A stretch of DNA of 64,000 nt from Streptomyces iakyrus (GCF_000717055.1 NZ_JNXI01000001.1:372001-436000), one strand, 5' to 3'; counted from the first letter of the stretch, positions 8,754-15,853 are shown. Notes: generated by a model not told the origin, from the letters alone. Numbers and translations: made by a program.

Positions 8754-9896
8754 CTACTTCGCTGCCGCTTGCGCCTTCTTGGCAGGCGTCCGGCGCGCCG
8801 GGGCCTTCGTGCCCGCGGCCGTGCGCGCCGCGGGCTTCGGGCCGGGCTTGGCCGCCGCCTTCTTCCCCGTGGACTGCGACTCGTCCGCCGCCTTCGCCTC
8901 CGGCTTCTCGGCCTTCGCCTCGGGCTTGGCCGCCGCCTCGGTCTTCTTCGCAGCCGCCGCCTCCTGCTGGACCTCCACGGCCGCCTTATTGAACTCCTCG
9001 GCCATGGCCCGCTGGATACCCTGCGCCTTGCTCAGCAGGTTCCGTACCATCTGCACCTTGGCGTACAGGCGGCCGACGACCCGCAGGTGACGGGCGAGGT
9101 CGTCACCGAGGATGACAGCCAGATCCTCCGGCTTCTTCTCCGCCAGCTCCTCCAGCAGCGGGATCAGGACCTCCTCCGCCTTGCCGAGTTCGTCCTTCGC
9201 CTTGGCCTTGGCCTTCTTCTGCTTCTCCTGCTCCTCGGCCGTCGGCGCCTTCTCGTTGGTGAGGGAGGTCTGCTGCTCCATCATCTTGAGGCCGTTGGCG
9301 AAGTGCTGCGCCTCGGCCTCGCTGTCGAAGTCGCCGCGCACGTACCGCATGGCGGCCACCATCTGGTTCGCCGGGTTGAGCTGGGCGATGTGCCAGGCGA
9401 GGTTGTTCTTGATCTGTCCCTGGTCGACCATCTCGGCCACCTCGGGGCGCAGGGTGAGCAGGCCCAGCCGCCAGGTGATGTGCGTCTCCGTCTTGCCGAA
9501 CTGCTTGGCGATCTTCGCCGGGGTCCATCCGGCGGCCTTGAGGTCGGCGTACGCACCGGCCTCCTCCATGATGGTCATGTCCGCCCGGTTGACGTTCTCA
9601 GCGATGCTGAGGACGTACGCCTCTTCCTCGGTGGCACCCTCGACGACCTTCGCCGGGATGACCTCCAGGCCGGCCGCCTGGCAGGACCGCCAGCGCCGCT
9701 CGCCCGCGATCAGCATGTAGGGGACCTTGGCGCCCTCGACCGGCCGGACGACGACCGGCTGGAGGAGGCCGTTCTCCTTGATGCTGTTGGTCAGCTCGTC
9801 CTGCGCCTCCTCGGAGAAGAACTTCCTCGGCTGCTCCGGGTTGGGAGCGATCTCGCTGACCTTGATGTTGATGAACTCGACCTTGTTGTCAGCCAT
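8754..9896 (-). CDS. parB: ParB/Spo0J-family protein with Ala/Lys-rich histone-like tail
   Basis: A 380-residue protein. Residues about 1-110 form the ParB N-terminal domain, with PNPEQPRKFF, LLQPVVVRP and the nucleotide-binding signature AGERRWRSCQAAGL. The ENVNRADMT block follows, then an HTH region (TPAKIAKQFGKTETHITWRL) that should bind a parS-like site. A charged helical stretch (EEQEKQKKAKAKAKDELGKA) follows. The last 75 residues or so are Ala/Lys/Pro-rich (KKAAAKPGPKPAARTAAG, KAPARRTPAKKAQAAAK), like histone H1 tails and suited to non-specific DNA binding. No ParA partner gene is in the window. The role could be prophage maintenance, DNA compaction or regulation. Confidence 0.9.
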   Translation of the reverse strand: MADNKVEFINIKVSEIAPNPEQPRKFFSEEAQDELTNSIKENGLLQPVVVRPVEGAKVPYMLIAGERRWRSCQAAGLEVIPAKVVEGATEEEAYVLSIAENVNRADMTIMEEAGAYADLKAAGWTPAKIAKQFGKTETHITWRLGLLTLRPEVAEMVDQGQIKNNLAWHIAQLNPANQMVAAMRYVRGDFDSEAEAQHFANGLKMMEQQTSLTNEKAPTAEEQEKQKKAKAKAKDELGKAEEVLIPLLEELAEKKPEDLAVILGDDLARHLRVVGRLYAKVQMVRNLLSKAQGIQRAMAEEFNKAAVEVQQEAAAAKKTEAAAKPEAKAEKPEAKAADESQSTGKKAAAKPGPKPAARTAAGTKAPARRTPAKKAQAAAK

Positions 9897-9942
9897 TTTC
9901 CCGCGCCTTTCGTGAATTCCGTTCGGAGTGTTTCCCTTTGTT

Positions 9943-9985
9943 CTTACACTTATATCTTAATGGCGAATACCGCCAAATCAAGTTC
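9943..9985 (-). promoter_or_regulatory. parB promoter with palindromic operator in the spacer
   Basis: Reading left toward parB, TTGATT and TAAGAT form a -35/-10 pair with a 16-bp spacer. The spacer contains the inverted repeat TGGCG-GTATT-CGCCA, so a protein bound there would block RNA polymerase. Assignment is by eye. ParB autorepression or control by the HTH regulator at 10742 are both possible. Confidence 0.45.
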
Positions 9986-10067
9986 AGAACTCTTTTAATT
10001 CAAGGGAATTCAGAAAGGGGAATTCGCCGCATATCTAAATTCGCCTTCCCGGATGCGGACATGAGAG

Positions 10068-10099
10068 AGCCCGCCACGACCAAGCGGTCACGGCGGGCT
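10068..10099. terminator. Hairpin downstream of the 57-residue gene
   Basis: A long imperfect stem with outer arms AGCCCGCC / GGCGGGCT encloses a further paired segment. It lies between parB and the small gene ending at 10326 and probably ends transcription from that gene. Confidence 0.5.
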
Positions 10100-10140
10100 G
10101 GCTCCCGTCAGGCACCCCGACGGCCGCACCGGACGGCCGA

Positions 10141-10186
10141 CTCCTCGCCGGGCGGGGCGCGGGGGGGTCGGCCGCCCGGCGAGGAG
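10141..10186. terminator. Strong 15-bp stem hairpin
   Basis: CTCCTCGCCGGGCGG at 10141-10155 pairs perfectly with CCGCCCGGCGAGGAG at 10172-10186 across a 16-base G-rich loop. With the hairpin at 10068 it isolates parB from leftward transcription from the 57-residue gene. Confidence 0.65.
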
Positions 10187-10279
10187 TAGGGAAGGACGCC
10201 GCTCGCGCGACGCTGCCATGCGGGCTCCTGCGGCTGCTGTACCCGCCCGGCACGTCAGAACATACAGCAGCATCTCAAA

Positions 10280-10293
10280 AATGTCACCTATCT
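10280..10293 (+). repeat. 14-bp intergenic motif, copy B
   Basis: AATGTCACCTATCT, identical to copy A at 8040-8053. It lies 32 bp beyond the stop codon of the small gene at 10326-10499. Confidence 0.6.
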
Positions 10294-10325
10294 GGCCCCT
10301 GTCTGAGTGTTGGTCACCCTGTGAC

Positions 10326-10499
10326 TCAACAGCAGCCATCCTCTCGCTGGCCGTCATCTGACTCCCGGCCGCGCATACCAGCCTGCCACTCCAGCAGCCT
10401 TCGGGCCTCCTGGCGGGCCGAGACGTCCGCCCCACCTCGAAGCAAACACGGGGGCTGCTTGGCCAGTTCAGCGATCCGCCGCTCGTCGATTTCGGACAT
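10326..10499 (-). CDS. Small prophage protein, 57 residues
   Basis: Starting at the ATG at 10499 behind GGGAGGAA, this encodes MSEIDERRIAELAKQPPCLL and continues to a C-terminus ending DDGQREDGCC. The upstream frame extension lacks a ribosome site. The protein is charged and mostly helical, with no recognisable domain and no membrane segment. It is the leftward-facing neighbour of the rightward HTH regulator gene at 10742, an arrangement often used for small phage regulators, but no function can be assigned. Confidence 0.5.
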   Translation of the reverse strand: MSEIDERRIAELAKQPPCLLRGGADVSARQEARRLLEWQAGMRGRESDDGQREDGCC

Positions 10500-10741
10500 G
10501 CGATTCCTCCCGTGAACGGCAAGCGCGCCGCCTTCGCCCGCCCAGATGCGACTTCCTCGACAGCCCACCAAGAGGCAGGCAACGGAGCGCGTGACGCCCG
10601 CAGTTCGCCCGCCGGCTCCCCCGGGGAAACTGTCCAACAAACCCTATAACCCCTCCGAGCTGCGAGGTATCGTAGAGGCAGGGACGATTGTTACCGGCCA
10701 GTCACCTGCGGCAGCATACGGCACGGCCAGAGAAGGCGGAC

Positions 10742-11284
10742 ATGACAGACACCACTGACCGGCGTCAACTCATGAGCCTGGCCTCGAAGTTGCTCGCCCT
10801 GCTGCGACTGCGCCGCGATCCGGACGGGTTCACGCCCAGCGCCCGGGACGTCTCAGATGCGACGACCCCCGTGGGACAGCGCAAGCCCCTGCTGTCGCAC
10901 GGCACCGTCAACAGCCTGATGAACGGCACCAGTAGCAACCCCAGATCGTCTACACTCATCGCGCTTGCGCAGGCACTCGACGCCCCGGCCGCGTTCCTGC
11001 TCCCAGGACCGGAGTGGGACGACCTCGCAGCCCTGTCCGTGTACCAGGAGCGCCCAGAAGCCCGCGAAGTCCTGCGTTTAATGCAGGGTCTTGAGGTGCA
11101 GGACATTCTTGAAATCAGTTCGAAGCTCCGGGAGATCCGTGGTCGCAGGGGACTACCCAAAGAGGTCCCCACGATCCCCCCACCTCCCCCCGGCGTCGAC
11201 CAGCCCCGTGAGGGCCGGCCGCGCCGCCTGCTGAGCCTGCACGAAGCCGCTGAGAGGGCAGCGGATGATCTGGAAGGACGTTGA
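10742..11284 (+). CDS. XRE-type HTH regulator
   Basis: A 180-residue protein starting at the ATG at 10742 (AGAAGG upstream); an upstream in-frame ATG at 10688 lacks a ribosome site. The N-terminal 80 residues form an XRE-like HTH: LSHGTVNSLMNGTSSNPRSS, then TLIALAQALDAPAAFLLPG. A helical middle follows (REVLRLMQGLEVQDILEISS) and a Pro/Arg-rich C-terminus. Its stop codon overlaps the TTG start of the membrane-protein gene (TTGA), so the two are co-translated. In actinobacteria such HTH genes are often paired with MAB_1171c-type membrane proteins. Here it is the best candidate for the prophage repressor or switch protein. Confidence 0.7.
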   Translation: MTDTTDRRQLMSLASKLLALLRLRRDPDGFTPSARDVSDATTPVGQRKPLLSHGTVNSLMNGTSSNPRSSTLIALAQALDAPAAFLLPGPEWDDLAALSVYQERPEAREVLRLMQGLEVQDILEISSKLREIRGRRGLPKEVPTIPPPPPGVDQPREGRPRRLLSLHEAAERAADDLEGR

Positions 11285-12057
11285 ACCTCTTGGACGGCCC
11301 CATCTACGGTGTCTGTGCCCTTGTCACAGCCGTAAGCGCGGCGATACGCCTGCACTACACCCGTAAGCGTCGCAATCAAGCGGTCTATCAAATCGCCCAT
11401 AGGGCCCGAATGTCGGCGTTCGCAGCCTGCTTCATCGGCTCACTCCTGGCGATCCCCACAGTCGCCGAAGCCATTGACCGACTCATGGACCTCAACGAGG
11501 TCTCCTCCCTCGCCTCGGACCTCGCCGCAGTGATCTTCTGGGCATGCCTCCAAGTCATGATCGTGGACTGGACGCGCTCAAGAAGCCACGTACCGGCGGG
11601 AGTCGCGGTGCGCATCATCGCCGTGTGCTGTGTTGTCGCGGCGATGATCTGGGAGTTCCACATGGCCGACACCGCGCACACTGAGCTGTCCGCGACCTAC
11701 GCGCGTAGATCCGACGTCCGGCTGTACCTGCTCACCTACCTCGGCTTCACAGCCGTGGCCGGGCTGGAAATCGGCGCCTTTTCTACCGGGCTGGCCATTG
11801 CGGCCTGGCAGCAACGACGCGCAGCCGCAACCGGACTGTCCATCGCTGCAGCCGGGGGCATCTTCGGCGTAGCCCATGCGCTCAGCCGTAGCGCGTACAT
11901 CATCGCTGACCGGACCGGGCACGCGTGGCCGCTGCCTGTCGAAAACGCCGTCAGCCCCGCCTTGGCGGGGCTCTCCATCATCTGTGTGGCCACCGGTCTC
12001 GCGCTGGCCACCATCGGCTACAACATCAGCCCCAAAGGCGCCGGCAGCGCAGTTTAG
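11281..12057 (+). CDS. MAB_1171c-like multi-pass membrane protein
   Basis: A 258-residue protein with a TTG start at 11281 overlapping the regulator stop. It has about seven hydrophobic segments, for example IYGVCALVTAVSAAIRL, LASDLAAVIFWACLQVMIV, AVRIIAVCCVVAAMIW, VRLYLLTYLGFTAVAGLEIG, AAAGGIFGVAHALSRSAYII and ALAGLSIICVATGLALATIG. The layout matches the actinobacterial MAB_1171c family of putative transporters, which are usually encoded beside an XRE-type regulator. Transport activity is not shown. The gene converges with the recombinase-like gene and overlaps it by 4 bp. Confidence 0.6.
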   Translation: MNLLDGPIYGVCALVTAVSAAIRLHYTRKRRNQAVYQIAHRARMSAFAACFIGSLLAIPTVAEAIDRLMDLNEVSSLASDLAAVIFWACLQVMIVDWTRSRSHVPAGVAVRIIAVCCVVAAMIWEFHMADTAHTELSATYARRSDVRLYLLTYLGFTAVAGLEIGAFSTGLAIAAWQQRRAAATGLSIAAAGGIFGVAHALSRSAYIIADRTGHAWPLPVENAVSPALAGLSIICVATGLALATIGYNISPKGAGSAV

Positions 12058-13028
12058 GCGGACAACTCCTCAGCCTCCGCGCCCCACTGCCGCCAATGCA
12101 GTGCCACCCGGTTCGCGTCCACCGTGCGAGAGCCTCTGGACGCGGCCGGGTACACAGCCACCTTCTCCAGCATGAGAACCAGGACACCCTTCTTCGCCCT
12201 CATCGGCGCGTGCTTCCACCAGCGCATGAGGTCAGGGATGTCACCCACCGGCACATGCTTGACCTGCTCCAGGAAACGAGCCTTCGTCTCGCTCTCGCGG
12301 ATCAGCTGCGTGAGTTCCTTGTCGGCCGCCCTGAACGCCTTGAGCGACATGTCCGGCGAACGCCCGTAGTCCACGCCCAGCTTCTTCTGCCGACGGCGCG
12401 CGGCTGCCGCCTCCTTACGCAAGAGGGCAGCCTGGGTCAGCAGTTCATCTCGCGCCTGACCAATCAACGCGCTGACCTCCGGCTTGGCCAACTCTGCCAG
12501 CACGTGCTCAGCAACGTACGTCTCCAGCAGGTCAGCATTGATGCGGACCTTGCCGCACCCGCCCGGATGCTGAGCTGTGCTGGGCGCACACCGGTAGCCG
12601 CGGCTGCCGCGGTTCGAGGGAGAGGAGCCCAGCGAGGTCGTGCACAGCCCGCAGGTACCCATCAGACCCGGAACCAGGTACTCGCGCTGTGGCGCCCGCT
12701 GCTTGGCGGGGTCATGGACGGGGCGCATGGCGCGGATGGCCTCGAAGTCCTCCCGAGGGATGATCGCGGGGCCGCCCGTTTCGACGAGGTTGCCGTTCTC
12801 GTCTTCCTCCAGACCGGCGATGGCCGGGTGATCGAGCACGTTTGCCAGGACGTCTGGCTTCCACAGGCCACCGCGCGTCGTGCGGTACCCCTCGGCGTTC
12901 ATCCACTCCGTGATGGCGGGATAGGGCTGCTTGAGCAACCGTCGCGAGGCGGCAGCACGAATGCCCTCCGCCTCGCTCTCGCGCACCCGCCGGTACGCCA
13001 TGTCCTCAAAGCCGTACAGCCTCGGCAT
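12054..13028 (-). CDS. Serine-recombinase DNA-binding domains without catalytic domain
   Basis: A 324-residue protein starting at the ATG at 13028 behind a GGAGG-type site, so it looks like a designed gene. Residues 1-110 match the 'recombinase' domain of large serine recombinases (ESEAEGIRAAASRRLLKQ, then AITEWMNAEGYRTTRGGLW and NVLDHPAIAG). A zinc-ribbon block follows (TCGLC ... GYRC ... GGCGKV), then a coiled-coil segment (ELLTQAALLRKEAAAARRRQ) and a C-terminal domain. The resolvase domain of about 150 residues, with its nucleophile Ser, is absent, and no remnant is seen upstream. It should bind DNA but not cut it. Confidence 0.75.
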   Translation of the reverse strand: MPRLYGFEDMAYRRVRESEAEGIRAAASRRLLKQPYPAITEWMNAEGYRTTRGGLWKPDVLANVLDHPAIAGLEEDENGNLVETGGPAIIPREDFEAIRAMRPVHDPAKQRAPQREYLVPGLMGTCGLCTTSLGSSPSNRGSRGYRCAPSTAQHPGGCGKVRINADLLETYVAEHVLAELAKPEVSALIGQARDELLTQAALLRKEAAAARRRQKKLGVDYGRSPDMSLKAFRAADKELTQLIRESETKARFLEQVKHVPVGDIPDLMRWWKHAPMRAKKGVLVLMLEKVAVYPAASRGSRTVDANRVALHWRQWGAEAEELSA

Positions 13029-13061
13029 CTCCTCGCCCCTCCTACCGACCCCCTTTAGTGA

Positions 13062-13108
13062 ACTAGTTTACCGAAGATAGGTCACATTGTTGGAAACTCA
13101 ACAAACAC
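13062..13108 (-). promoter_or_regulatory. Promoter of the recombinase-like gene with 14-bp motif, copy C
   Basis: On the minus strand TTGAGT and TATCTT are spaced by 16 bp, a good sigma-70 promoter for the gene starting at 13028. The -10 lies inside AATGTGACCTATCT (13075-13088), which differs by one base from the copies at 8040 and 10280. A protein bound to the motif would therefore control this promoter. Confidence 0.5.
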
Positions 13109-13135
13109 CCCAAGATCACGCGCCGCCTCCGTCGA

Positions 13136-13396
13136 TCACGTACTCGCCCCCGCGTCCCGGCGCTGCTCGATGCCGAGGACCTTCCACAGCTCCGCCGTTG
13201 GTACCCGGACTGTGCCGCCTAGCGGGAGCGTCCGAACAGGGAACTTCCCATTGCGGATCAGCTCGTACGCCTTGTCTCGGCCAATTCCCAGAGCACGCCC
13301 GGCAGTTGTCACGTTGACCGTGGCCGGAAGAGCCAGCAGCTCCTCCAGACCCATCGCTCCGGCCGAAGCCTGTCCGCCCGCTTCCTGAGCAGTCAT
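13136..13396 (-). CDS. xis: Excisionase-like HTH protein
   Basis: An 86-residue protein with a MerR/excisionase-type DNA-binding block: ATVNVTTAGRALGIGRDKAY, then ELIRNGKFPVRTLPLGGTVR and VPTAELWKVLG. This is the usual layout of actinobacterial Xis proteins, which bend attachment-site DNA and favour excision by the integrase. It is divergent from the integrase gene, whereas many actinobacterial elements carry xis and int in one operon. An internal ATG at 13352 is a possible alternative start, because the ribosome site before 13396 is weak. Confidence 0.75.
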   Translation of the reverse strand: MTAQEAGGQASAGAMGLEELLALPATVNVTTAGRALGIGRDKAYELIRNGKFPVRTLPLGGTVRVPTAELWKVLGIEQRRDAGAST

Positions 13397-13486
13397 CTCG
13401 TTGGTCGCAATCTCCCCCGCGCCAACTTGTCAGCAACTTTACAACGCTGTCCGACACCCCCAGCAAGATCGAGAGAGATCACGCCA

Positions 13487-13506
13487 GACACGTACGGACA
13501 CGTACG
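13487..13506 (+). repeat. Tandem 10-bp direct repeat upstream of int
   Basis: GACACGTACG occurs twice head to tail at 13487 and 13497, in the xis-int intergenic region. Arm-type sites for Xis or Int binding are a reasonable guess. Confidence 0.45.
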
Positions 13507-13559
13507 CACACCAACGGCTGGCTGTGATCCAAGCGACAGTCAACAGGGAGCAGTGTCGG

Positions 13560-15467
13560 ATGTTCGAGCCGAGCTACTACAGGCGGTGCCAGTGCAAGGG
13601 ACCACTCAAGGACAAGAAGGGCAACCCCGTCCTCGACACCGACGGCAACCCCAAGATCGGCTCCATCGGCACGACGTGCCCCAAGCTAGGCAAGGGGCAC
13701 GGCACCTGGAACTTCTACTTCGAGCTCGAACCAGCCGAGGGCGGCACCCGCCAGCGGGTACGCCGCGGCGGCTTCGCCAAGTTGGAAGACGCCAAGAAGA
13801 AGGCCAGGGAGATCTACGACGCCGCCATGGCCGGCGGCGACGTGCTGTCCGATGAGAAGTGCGGCGACTTCTTCCTTCGGTGGATCAAGGCGAAGAAGTC
13901 CCTGGCCCGTACGACCCGCCACGGCTACGAGGAGCACATTAACAACTACCTCCTCCCGCACCTCGGGCACATCAAGTGCCGTGACCTCAAGGTTCGGCAC
14001 CTCGACAAGATGTACGACGCGATCGAGAAAGAGAACGCCCAGCGGATCCTCCACCGGCTGCATGTCGACGAGCTCCAGAAGAAGCGCGACGCCGCGCACC
14101 GGGCCTGGGTGAAGACGGCGGGCTATGCCAAGAAGGAGGAGCGCCGCGCCGCGCGCCGGGCCTTTCTCGACGCCAACGCAGAGCTGCGCGACGGAAAGAA
14201 GGGGCTGCGGAAGGTCACCTCCCCAGCCACCATGCACCGCATCAACGACACCCTCAGCTCGGCACTGTCCTGGGGCATCAAGCGCGAACAGCTCTTCCAG
14301 AGGAACTGGGCCCAGCTCGTGGAGCTGCCCCCAGTCACTCGGCCCAAGCCGCTCGTCTGGACTCCCGAGCGCATCGAGCACTGGAAGCGCACCGGCGAGA
14401 AGCCCGGCCCGGTCATGGTCTGGACACCGGAGCTGACCGGCCAATTCCTCGACTTCGTCAAGGACGATTGGCTCTACGAGCTGTGGCACAGCTTCATCTT
14501 CCTCGGCCCCCGCCGCGGCGAGATGGCCGCCCTGCCCTGGACGGAGGTCAGCCTCGATGCCCTGTGGCTACGGATCTCCCAGCAGATCGTCGAGGTGGCG
14601 TACGAGCTCTACGGAGAAGCGCCGAAGGCCGACAGCGTTCGCACCCTGTCCCTGAGCCTGGAGTCTGCGGACAACCTCGCCACCTTTCGCGCGAAGCAGG
14701 AGAAGCAGCGCCAGGAGTGGGGAGACGCCTACGTCGAGAGCGGCCGGGTGTGGACGCACGAGAACGGCGAGGCGCTGCACCCCGACTGGATATCCCGACG
14801 CTTCACCCGCCTGGTCGAGCTGTCCGGCCTGCCGCCGGTCCGCCTCCACGACCTGCGCCACCTCGCCGCCACCCTGTCCCTGCTCGCCGGGCACGACATC
14901 AAGGTCGTCCAGGAGAAGCTGGGGCACTCCTCGCGCCAGATCACCTCCGACACGTACACCAGCGTGCTGCCCGAGATGCTGCGGGCCGAGGCAGAGTCGG
15001 TCATGGCCGTCGTCCCCCGCGACGTCCCCTTCCAGGTGCGCACCCCGCTGACGATCCCCGAGGCAGCTTGGCAGAACGACATCGCCGTCTTCTTCGCGCA
15101 CGGCGCACGGCAGTCTGGCGACACCTGGGCCGTCGGAGCGCAGACCCAACCGGACTCCGAACTCCTCGGCATGATCACCCTGACCGGCCGGGGTCAGGAC
15201 GACGCCGCCAACGGAGCGGTGAAGTGGGTACGTGATCACTGCTCCGCGAGCGACCTTGAGCTGGTACGCGTGGAGAACTTCAACGACCGCTACCCCGAGG
15301 ACCAGCGAGCCGACTTCTCGCTCACGCGCTTCACGGTCGCCCGCTCCGAGTCCCCGACCGTCGAGCCATGGGCCCTACCGACCGGCCTGCCTCCGGCGGC
15401 GCCCCGCCACGGTCTCCGGGCTCGAAAGGGCGCCGGAAGGCGGCGTGAGGGCGCTTCTGTCCACTGA
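13560..15467 (+). CDS. int: Tyrosine-type site-specific integrase
   Basis: A 635-residue recombinase. The ATG at 13560, 9 bp after GGGAG, is preferred over an upstream ATG in the same frame. An N-terminal Cys-containing arm-binding region (YYRRCQCKG ... TTCPKLGKGHG) precedes the core-binding domain (KSLARTTRHGYEEHINNYLL). The catalytic residues are present: Arg in GPRRGEMAAL near 317, HDLRH near 430, GHSSRQ near 453 and the nucleophile Tyr in SDTYTSVLP near 466. About 160 residues follow the Tyr, longer than usual, with sequence resembling no standard integrase part. It integrates the prophage, presumably at the adjacent tRNA gene. Confidence 0.92.
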   Translation: MFEPSYYRRCQCKGPLKDKKGNPVLDTDGNPKIGSIGTTCPKLGKGHGTWNFYFELEPAEGGTRQRVRRGGFAKLEDAKKKAREIYDAAMAGGDVLSDEKCGDFFLRWIKAKKSLARTTRHGYEEHINNYLLPHLGHIKCRDLKVRHLDKMYDAIEKENAQRILHRLHVDELQKKRDAAHRAWVKTAGYAKKEERRAARRAFLDANAELRDGKKGLRKVTSPATMHRINDTLSSALSWGIKREQLFQRNWAQLVELPPVTRPKPLVWTPERIEHWKRTGEKPGPVMVWTPELTGQFLDFVKDDWLYELWHSFIFLGPRRGEMAALPWTEVSLDALWLRISQQIVEVAYELYGEAPKADSVRTLSLSLESADNLATFRAKQEKQRQEWGDAYVESGRVWTHENGEALHPDWISRRFTRLVELSGLPPVRLHDLRHLAATLSLLAGHDIKVVQEKLGHSSRQITSDTYTSVLPEMLRAEAESVMAVVPRDVPFQVRTPLTIPEAAWQNDIAVFFAHGARQSGDTWAVGAQTQPDSELLGMITLTGRGQDDAANGAVKWVRDHCSASDLELVRVENFNDRYPEDQRADFSLTRFTVARSESPTVEPWALPTGLPPAAPRHGLRARKGAGRRREGASVH

Positions 15468-15516
15468 ATCGCCCCCGCGTCCACTGTGTGTCCACTGGAT
15501 CTTGGTCTGAACGGAT

Positions 15517-15552
15517 GAACGGGGGGCACCACCTTGGAGTGGTGCCCCCCGT
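15517..15552 (+). terminator. Terminator of the integrase gene
   Basis: A near-perfect 15-bp stem (AACGGGGGGCACCAC / TGGTGCCCCCCGTT) with a short loop is followed by CTTACGTTT. It lies about 50 bp after the int stop and just before the tRNA gene. Confidence 0.75.
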
Positions 15553-15599
15553 TCTTACGTTTCCGCAGGTAGAAACGGTTCTCCCCGCGTAGTGAGTGG

Positions 15600-15645
15600 T
15601 GGGGCGGGTGGGACTCGAACCCACGGCCGACGGATTATGAGTCCG
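15600..15645. other. Predicted prophage attachment site (att) in the tRNA 3' half
   Basis: The integrase gene ends 133 bp away and points at the 3' half of the tRNA gene. Tyrosine integrases commonly use such sequences as attB, with the crossover between the anticodon loop and the 3' end. The partner direct repeat must lie left of the window, so the exact core cannot be defined here. Confidence 0.5.
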
Positions 15646-15673
15646 CTGCTCTAACCGGCTGAGCTACCGCCCC
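15600..15673 (-). tRNA. tRNA with CAU anticodon (Ile2-type or elongator Met)
   Basis: A 74-nt cloverleaf with acceptor GGGGCGG / CCGCCCC, D-loop TAGCTCAGCCGGTTAGAGC, anticodon loop CTCATAA and T-arm GGGTTCGAGTCCC. CCA appears to be encoded (15597-15599). The CAU anticodon alone does not separate lysidine-modified tRNA-Ile from elongator tRNA-Met. Its 3' end faces the prophage and the integrase, so it is the likely attachment site. Confidence 0.92.
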
Positions 15674-15828
15674 ATAGCGGCGTGTCGCGTACATGTGTGC
15701 GCGCCGTCTGCCGCAGCATAGCCGCTCATACGATCTCCTGCTTCGGCTGGGCGGCTTCGCACGGCCTGCATGACCTTGAGGACTGCGCCGGGTGCCGCGC
15801 GGTTCCCGGGACAGCGGATCGGACATGA

Positions 15829-15853
15829 AAAAGGACCCCTGAGAGGGGTCCTC
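15829..15853 (-). terminator. Terminator downstream of the tRNA-Asn pair
   Basis: The stem AGGACCCC / GGGGTCCT with a 4-5-base loop is followed on the minus strand by a T-run (TTTTTC). It separates the two tRNA-Asn genes from the CAU tRNA gene, which must have its own promoter. Confidence 0.8.

Larger units (their letters stand above)
9897..10325. other. AT-rich regulatory gap upstream of parB
   Basis: These 429 bp hold no convincing gene but are dense in signals. They contain a parB promoter with a palindrome in its spacer, three GAATTC hexamers, the half-related strings TAAATTCGCC and TTAATTCAAGG, two strong hairpins and copy B of the 14-bp motif. The part around 9940-10045 is clearly richer in AT than the rest of the prophage. 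Confidence 0.6.

Noticed and set aside
8634..9998. 454-codon plus-strand frame antisense to parB
   Set aside because: Leu/Arg-rich shadow. parB is unambiguous on the other strand.
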